Shown: one piece after another, positions 59,202 through 64,000 of the stretch
Position numbering within the stretch: the stretch's first letter is position 1
Layout: the number at the start of each line of letters is the position of its first letter
DNA from: Woeseiaceae bacterium
Lineage (GTDB): Bacteria; Pseudomonadota; Gammaproteobacteria; Steroidobacterales; Woeseiaceae
DNA length: 64,000 bases
NCBI GenBank assembly: GCA_030065915.1
Contig: JASJCQ010000019.1
Coordinates: 1-64,000 of the forward strand
Reading direction: 5' to 3'
Notes under the pieces: model-generated
Seen by the model: only the letters and a program-made list of their open reading frames with translations
Databases searched by the model: none
Told to the model about the DNA's origin: nothing
Made by a program: the position numbers and the translations under genes

Positions 59202-60785
59202 CTACCGGTTCTGGTAAATCTTGCCTAATTGCTTACCCTGCAAGTAGCCTAACCCGATGTAAGCGAGCGACTGATCCAAATAGAAGCTCTGATCTTCGGT
59301 TCCGAAATGGGGGAACTGGTACCTGCTCGGCAGCACACGGGAAGGCAGGAACTTTAAACCACACTCGCTCAGATCACCCGAGTTTAGACACTCTGAGTAC
59401 GACAAGACGATGTATTTTAGGAACTCTTCCATCCCGGCTGCGTTCCTGTTTGGCGTACGCCAGTAGTCTCTCGCACTATCGCAATCAAGAGTTTCCTCCT
59501 TGCTTTCGTCAGCAGGTGACCTAACGGTGTTCCAGAATTCTCCGTAGGCCCGCTTTCCGGATTGCCAGTCAATGACCGGCTCTTCTCTTGGGAGTGAGGC
59601 CGGCAGCGACATCTTCAAGTAATAGATGTCCGTTTTCCTGGCCGTTGTGTCCTCAGCGCGCTTATCTCTGATTCTTCCCTTGTGCACAGCTTTAGCGATG
59701 TGTCCGCCGGGCTGCAGGTTGCGCCAATCGTCCCCGCTGTCGATGGTCATCTCATGGTCCATAGCGCCGAGGCGTTTGTTCAGTATATTGAACCCATCGA
59801 AGCTGTAGTTCTTATTGAACTCGGCATCGATGACTATGATGTTCCTGGTATTGCGCCGGACCAGCGCCAACGCGCCGAGATTCTCAATGTGCCCGCCGTC
59901 TGACACATGCAAGTGCGACATGCATGATGCATCGTTCTTATTGTTGCAATCCGACCACCTCAAAGTCTGTTCCTGCAAACGCAGGGGGCCGAGCCGGGCA
60001 AACGCGGCGCCGGAAACAGAAATAGCCGTTAACAGCGTCTCCTGGTGGTTTCGCTGGTCCCATGGCTGGTAGCGCAGCTTCTCCGAGCCAAACCAAAGCG
60101 GGGTGAATTCTATGCCGGCCCGTGCAAAACCATCGAGGGGGCAAGATTCGTTATTGGGTTCGCACCCTTGCAACGTGGCATTGAAAATGGGAAACGGTAT
60201 CTTCGCGCCATTGTTGCCAGTCACATTGTGCGGGACTTCCCTGACATTCAAACCGTCCCGCGACTTTTCATCACGTGCATACGTCCTAAAGATCGAATCC
60301 TTGTACAGATTGTGGGCCCTTGTGTCCCAGTTGAAGCCTGCGAAACCGGCGAACAATGTCCGGATGTATTGGCCATTGGTGACGAAATTACCAGTCGTCG
60401 CCAGCCGACAGGCCTGGACGGGAAACTCGGCGTCAGAAAACAGGCCCTCACCAAAGTCTCCGCGGTCCATATTTGCCGCGTGATCTGTGTACAGCGCGTA
60501 GGAGATATAGCCGCCGCCCGACACTGAGGAGAGCAGATCCGCTTCCTGCAGGACGCCTTCGTCGTACAAAGCCTTGAGCGCCCCGAACACGTAAAGCGAC
60601 GAACGTAGCCCGCCACCGGAGAGCGCGATTCCCAGGTCGTAACTCTCCACATCAAGCGCCTGGCGCTCCCAAACGAGCGGCGCTTGATCGACATAGACAG
60701 CGGACTCGGGTACCGCAACTTTCTTGAACGCGCCGCAACCCGTCATAAGAACGGCGCACAATGCCAAGATCAGTACTCGCAACAT
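59202..60785 (-). CDS. Patatin-like phospholipase lipoprotein
   Basis: A 527-residue lipoprotein with a lipobox LMTGC (C17). The patatin domain opens with the oxyanion motif LSGGGLRSS (about 55-63), has the nucleophile in SSVSGGGY (S89) and the catalytic-dyad aspartate in HVSDGGHIENLGAL, so it should be an active Ser-Asp acyl hydrolase. A long C-terminal part with no recognised motif follows. As a lipoprotein it acts at an envelope membrane rather than in the cytoplasm. The caspase-like gene lies 178 bases upstream on the same strand. Confidence 0.9.
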   Translation of the reverse strand: MLRVLILALCAVLMTGCGAFKKVAVPESAVYVDQAPLVWERQALDVESYDLGIALSGGGLRSSLYVFGALKALYDEGVLQEADLLSSVSGGGYISYALYTDHAANMDRGDFGEGLFSDAEFPVQACRLATTGNFVTNGQYIRTLFAGFAGFNWDTRAHNLYKDSIFRTYARDEKSRDGLNVREVPHNVTGNNGAKIPFPIFNATLQGCEPNNESCPLDGFARAGIEFTPLWFGSEKLRYQPWDQRNHQETLLTAISVSGAAFARLGPLRLQEQTLRWSDCNNKNDASCMSHLHVSDGGHIENLGALALVRRNTRNIIVIDAEFNKNYSFDGFNILNKRLGAMDHEMTIDSGDDWRNLQPGGHIAKAVHKGRIRDKRAEDTTARKTDIYYLKMSLPASLPREEPVIDWQSGKRAYGEFWNTVRSPADESKEETLDCDSARDYWRTPNRNAAGMEEFLKYIVLSYSECLNSGDLSECGLKFLPSRVLPSRYQFPHFGTEDQSFYLDQSLAYIGLGYLQGKQLGKIYQNR

Positions 60786-60963
60786 CGGATCATTCCTTTG
60801 AATTCATGTTTCTCGGTCAACTGCTCGGCCAGAAGAGTAAAGGTAAACCGGTACATCCGTCGAGCCCGCCTGGCGGCACGACCTTTCGACGGGTCACATG
60901 TTCCCTCGGCTGGATTGCCTCAGAAAGCTTGCCTGGAGGAGGCTGGATTGGTTCGGTTTTTCC

Positions 60964-62796
60964 CTAGTTGCAGGTAAGTTGCCAGGTAAAGTCATCGCCG
61001 TTGGGTCCAACGTGACTGGTTCCGCCAGGCTTCCGGTTGCCGTCGAGTCGTATACTCCACCAATCCTTCGAAAGTGCCCACTGGCTTCTCGCGGCAATTG
61101 CCAAAGGGCCTACCGCTCTCGGTGTCACGTCGAATGTCAGCGTGTAGTCGTCGACGAAGCGGGCATTCGTGACTCTCGCATTGCAGCCGGAAACTTGAGG
61201 AATTCTATTCGCGAAGCGCTTCTGTAGCGGCGCATCAAACGTAATTTTGAATGTTTCCGTCTTGCCGATGGATAACGGATGATCCGGAGCGCAGGACGAT
61301 ACGCCGGGTGATAGAACCGTTTTCCCTTCCTCTCTCGACGTCAGCACAACGGCTGGAGCTGCTCCCGACGACGGAACGAACGTGGCCTGATAAGCGTCGC
61401 CAACATTACGCTTGGTGCCAGCATCCTTCACACCGGAAAGACGTGCCCAAAAGTCTCTCCACGGCGCCGGAGAAATCCCGGGGCATGTGCCTTGATAGCC
61501 AAGCGCTTCCCTTGCACCAAATCTCTGGACATAAAGGCTGGTGACACAGCCCTCGTAGATTGCGATCGTATTCCGATCCTTCCACGGCAGGGTTGCGAAG
61601 ACGGAAGAAGGAACAGCGACGTAGTGGTAGCCTCTGCTCGTCACGCTGGCATGAAACCCCGAGTCTCCCGTTGAACTTGCGTAGGCATCCCCCTTCAGTG
61701 CTGCGACCCATGCATATGGGGATGGATCAAATCGCATGCTTCCATGTGCGCATATGTAGAGTATTCCCGCCTTGCCGGAAGCATTTTTCAACGCGGTGAA
61801 GGTGGCAGCCTTCCCGTCATACTCAATCACGGAATAGTCATGCAGCTTGACGGCTTCAGAGAGTGCCGGAGTAGCGCACGTCATGCCGGGCTCAACGGTA
61901 ATCGGCGAAAAGACGTACGCCTTGTGCTGTGACGGCGTACGTGACCGCTTATGATGGCCGGGGGATGCATTGTGATCCGCGCAAGCACTGGTAATGGTTG
62001 GCGGTGGTGGCGCCTTTTGCTCCGGTTCGATTGCGGAGCTGGCGTGAAGGGCCATGACGTGGTCCAGCATGCGATCCCCGAATACCCCACCGGCTACAAG
62101 TGAACGGGCGAGTTCTCTTGAGCCTAAAACAGCATCCAGATACAGCTCCTGTGTTATGCCGGACATCTCTGCCGCCAACAACAGGTCGCGAGCCATCTGA
62201 GGCGATTGCGTCCCCGGAACCCTCAAGCTCACTCCATCAGCGTGGATAAACGTACCGCCGGACTTCAACAATTCCTGATCGCTTTCTGCGACCTGCTCCA
62301 ATCGCTTCAAGACCTCTCGATCCGACACCCTCGGCGGTTCGAGCACGCCTATGCTCCGCCGTTGTCCGTGCTTGTCGGTTATCGTGATGAGGGAGTCCTG
62401 CAACTCGTAAGTGAACTCGTCTCGGTTGTCGCGTAGTTCATCCAGGATCTCGTCGATCGCCTCTTCCGAGAATGTCGGTGTGCCGATGGCGTCGCGCTCC
62501 AGTCCAACTTGGCGCAAACGATCGATTGCGAGGTCGATAGGTTCAGAATCTCCGGCACTTCCCGGGGGAGCGGCTCGACTCAACGGCACAGTCTTAACCG
62601 GCAAACCATTGAGCTCGAGCATCAAGTTATCGTCCCTTTCGACGACAGACAGGCGGTAGGGCGGCGCTACGTATGTGCCGTCTACGATCGCCAGGCCAAT
62701 CGGTTCATCAAGCGACTCGGGTTCAATCGCGAAAGCACTGTCGATCGCGAAAAAGGCAAATCCAATTGTTATCAGGCTATCGATTTGAAAGCGCAC
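60964..62796 (-). CDS. Secreted clan-CD (caspase/CHAT-like) peptidase candidate
   Basis: A 610-residue exported protein (signal peptide ending near FAIDSAFA). The N-terminal half (about 25-265) is of unknown fold. In the second half the segment KLHDYSVIEYDGKAATFTAL is followed by GILYICAHGS (H351) and, 66 residues later, TIAIYEGCVTSL (C417). A hydrophobic strand ending in His-Gly, and a second ending in Gly-Cys, at this spacing is the signature of clan CD cysteine peptidases such as CHAT domains. The C-terminal region (about 470-610) looks like beta-sandwich material. No family name can be given with certainty. Confidence 0.6.
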   Translation of the reverse strand: MRFQIDSLITIGFAFFAIDSAFAIEPESLDEPIGLAIVDGTYVAPPYRLSVVERDDNLMLELNGLPVKTVPLSRAAPPGSAGDSEPIDLAIDRLRQVGLERDAIGTPTFSEEAIDEILDELRDNRDEFTYELQDSLITITDKHGQRRSIGVLEPPRVSDREVLKRLEQVAESDQELLKSGGTFIHADGVSLRVPGTQSPQMARDLLLAAEMSGITQELYLDAVLGSRELARSLVAGGVFGDRMLDHVMALHASSAIEPEQKAPPPPTITSACADHNASPGHHKRSRTPSQHKAYVFSPITVEPGMTCATPALSEAVKLHDYSVIEYDGKAATFTALKNASGKAGILYICAHGSMRFDPSPYAWVAALKGDAYASSTGDSGFHASVTSRGYHYVAVPSSVFATLPWKDRNTIAIYEGCVTSLYVQRFGAREALGYQGTCPGISPAPWRDFWARLSGVKDAGTKRNVGDAYQATFVPSSGAAPAVVLTSREEGKTVLSPGVSSCAPDHPLSIGKTETFKITFDAPLQKRFANRIPQVSGCNARVTNARFVDDYTLTFDVTPRAVGPLAIAARSQWALSKDWWSIRLDGNRKPGGTSHVGPNGDDFTWQLTCN

Positions 62797-63108
62797 GTCT
62801 CTGGCCTCCTGGTTTTGACCGCACGTCGGCGTAGGACATTACTTCCTGTAACTTCGAGTTATTCCACAAAAGGTATTGTTTTATATAAATATAATTCAGT
62901 CTGAATATGACTCGCCGATCACTCTCGCTACGTCCAGTCTGTGTGCCGTTTTAAATCATGTAACGAGAGTCCCTTCTGTTAGTCAGGGGATGAAGATTCG
63001 CCAATTCATTCCACAGACTATTCTGGTATCAACGATCATGGCAAGGCGACGAGCTGGCTGGCGCATCTTTAAGACTGATGGCTGCGTTGTTCGCAGGTGA
63101 GGGGTATG
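62797..63108. promoter_or_regulatory. 312-base intergenic region with an AT-rich promoter and palindrome
   Basis: No gene is seen. An AT-rich tract (62873-62896) with TATAT elements in the orientation of the minus-strand caspase-like gene probably holds its promoter. It adjoins a perfect 6-1-6 palindrome (ATTCAG-T-CTGAAT, 62894-62906), a possible operator. The rest, up to the stop of the HxlR regulator, holds nothing recognisable. Confidence 0.4.
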
Positions 63109-63843
63109 TCATTGCTCCGACGCGTAAAGCCTGCTCTCTCGTCCGTTGACGCGGCGACGGTAGGGTGCCAGCGCGCTGAGCAACAACCAGTCGGGAAACG
63201 ACGAAACCAGTTGCCTCGGGCCAGCGAGGTGTATCTTCCCGCTGCGTATCTCCTGGCGGAGATCACGAAATCCGCGCCACGCTTCCACGAAACACCGCAT
63301 ATCCGATCGAACGTGCAGATCGGTCTCGTAGCCCGGATCCTTCAGGCACATGTCGACCTTGCCGTCGTTGTTGACCAGCCAGAATCGTCGAAACTCGGTG
63401 GGCGTCCCCGAGAATTCGAACTCAACGACGGTTCGTCCCTTGGGCATTGCCTCGGTGTTCATCCTCAGGGACATGCTCCACGCCAGGAACGCGGGATCCA
63501 GGTCATCCATATCCATGTCACGCGACCAGTGTTGCCCCCAGACCGCCATCTGGTCTATCAGGCCGGCCAGATCCATTGCGGCCTCGGTCGGCTCGTAGCG
63601 GTAGCGATTCTCGTTGCGAATCTTGCGTCGCTCCACGAGACCGGCGTGTTCAAGCTCAGACAGTCGCGTCGATAGCAGGCTCGGTGAGATCTTCGGAATG
63701 CCCTGGTGAATCTCATTGAACGTCCTGCATCCATCGACGAGCCGGCTGATAACAAGGATTGTCCAGCGTCGACAGAGCAGCTCAGCCGCGAGTGCCAGCG
63801 GGCAGTACTGGCCGTAAGTCGATGATTTTTTTGCGTTGTTCAT
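63109..63843 (-). CDS. HxlR-family regulator with a C-terminal SCP2-like extension
   Basis: A 244-residue winged-helix regulator. The HxlR DNA-binding domain covers about residues 10-105 (YCPLALAAELLCRRWTILVISRLVDG, FNEIHQGIPKISPSLLSTRLSELEHAGLVERR, RYRYEPTEAAMDLAGLI). Canonical HxlR proteins are only about 110-130 residues; here a further 130 residues (from about MNTEAMPKGRTVVEFEFSG to the end) resemble a sterol-carrier (SCP2)-like ligand domain, so it may sense a hydrophobic ligand. ATG 63843 is preferred over an upstream GTG. It is divergent from the secreted protein at the right edge, a likely target. Confidence 0.88.
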   Translation of the reverse strand: MNNAKKSSTYGQYCPLALAAELLCRRWTILVISRLVDGCRTFNEIHQGIPKISPSLLSTRLSELEHAGLVERRKIRNENRYRYEPTEAAMDLAGLIDQMAVWGQHWSRDMDMDDLDPAFLAWSMSLRMNTEAMPKGRTVVEFEFSGTPTEFRRFWLVNNDGKVDMCLKDPGYETDLHVRSDMRCFVEAWRGFRDLRQEIRSGKIHLAGPRQLVSSFPDWLLLSALAPYRRRVNGRESRLYASEQ

Positions 63844-63943
63844 CGCAGGGTCCGCCGTTTTGCGCACTACAGAAATAAGAGTAGTCCAAGATTCGCCTGA
63901 CCGATAGGGTTGTCACTTCATCGGAGATAGCAGGGGAATGCGA

Positions 63944-64000
63944 ATGATCGCCAACAGATTTGCCGTCGGTGTGGCCATGCTGGCCCTAAGTGCTGCAACG
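63944..64000 (+). CDS. Start of a secreted protein, cut by the window edge
   Basis: Only the first 19 codons are present: MIANRFAVGVAMLALSAAT, a typical signal peptide. An AGGGGA Shine-Dalgarno ends at 63937, six bases before the ATG 63944, which makes it the likely start (an in-frame ATG at 63938 is too close). It diverges from the HxlR regulator over a 100-base region, so it is a plausible regulatory target. The product is unknown. Confidence 0.6.
   Translation, partial: MIANRFAVGVAMLALSAAT

Noticed and set aside
1..64000. tRNA/rRNA genes, CRISPR arrays, insertion sequences, toxin-antitoxin or restriction genes
   Set aside because: I looked for cloverleaf-like blocks in intergenic gaps, regularly spaced repeats, and transposase, integrase or nuclease motifs, and saw none I could support; this was by eye only, and tRNAscan or CRISPR tools could refine it.

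Overview
The window is a GC-rich stretch of a Gram-negative chromosome, most likely a heterotrophic aerobic gammaproteobacterium. Two TonB-dependent receptors, lipoproteins with lipoboxes, Tat signals, an RND pump and a complete System I cytochrome c maturation operon (ccmABCDEFGHI) all point to a double-membraned, respiring cell. The mix (FHA/ExeA-type ATPase, SfcA-type malic enzyme, FAAL-ACP/KASIII, DUF6498, many secreted proteins of unknown role) resembles marine lineages such as Woeseiales or Steroidobacterales, but that placement is inference. I saw no tRNA or rRNA genes, CRISPR arrays, insertion sequences or phage genes. The genes look like host chromosome plus a lineage-specific accessory part.

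Layout. 1-3.4 kb: 3' end of a TonB-dependent receptor with a clear terminator, a small CxxC protein, and thymidine kinase. 3.4-4.7 kb (minus): an ATPase fused to an FHA domain. 4.7-4.96 kb: an AT-rich promoter island. 4.96-11.6 kb: the ccm operon, with almost every junction a 4-base stop/start overlap; ccmD is a 54-codon gene. 11.6-13.4 kb: hotdog thioesterase, nitronate monooxygenase-like protein and CrcB fluoride channel. 13.4-22.4 kb: a PLP decarboxylase, a di-iron hydroxylase, RidA, a Tat-lipoprotein PhoD, pirin, a DUF6498 membrane protein, a repetitive periplasmic protein, a lipoprotein, a DUF3108 protein and a DUF374 acyltransferase. 22.5-26.7 kb: a tight P450 / FAAL-ACP / KASIII cassette that looks like a dedicated lipid or natural-product pathway. 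26.9-32.9 kb: a small acidic protein, an isoquinoline/aldehyde oxidoreductase pair, malic enzyme, a small GNAT protein and TrhA.

33-38.2 kb (minus): a TonB receptor - YfiR - hybrid histidine kinase operon, which reads as a sensing and uptake unit. 38.6-44 kb: two small membrane proteins and an RND permease/adaptor pair with a palindrome upstream. 44-63 kb is the richest accessory part, mostly minus strand. It holds a TolB-like/TPR membrane protein, two paralogous membrane-anchored coiled-coil proteins (only one with a C-terminal helix-hairpin-helix domain), a YcaQ-like glycosylase, a 1368-residue lipoprotein with a tandemly duplicated LRR-plus-beta-propeller module, an atypical receiver-like protein and a DUF1304/GFA pair. 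It also holds a secreted alpha/beta hydrolase, a membrane-anchored coiled coil, a patatin-like lipoprotein, and a secreted protein whose His/Cys motifs look like a clan CD (caspase/CHAT-like) peptidase. The window closes with an HxlR regulator and a divergent, truncated secreted protein.

The best candidates for something not yet described are the exported patatin/caspase-like pair (59.2-62.8 kb), the P450-FAAL-KASIII cassette (22.5-26.7 kb), the duplicated LRR/propeller lipoprotein (49.7-53.8 kb) and the coiled-coil paralogue pair flanking it. All functional statements come from motif reading only; no database search was run.
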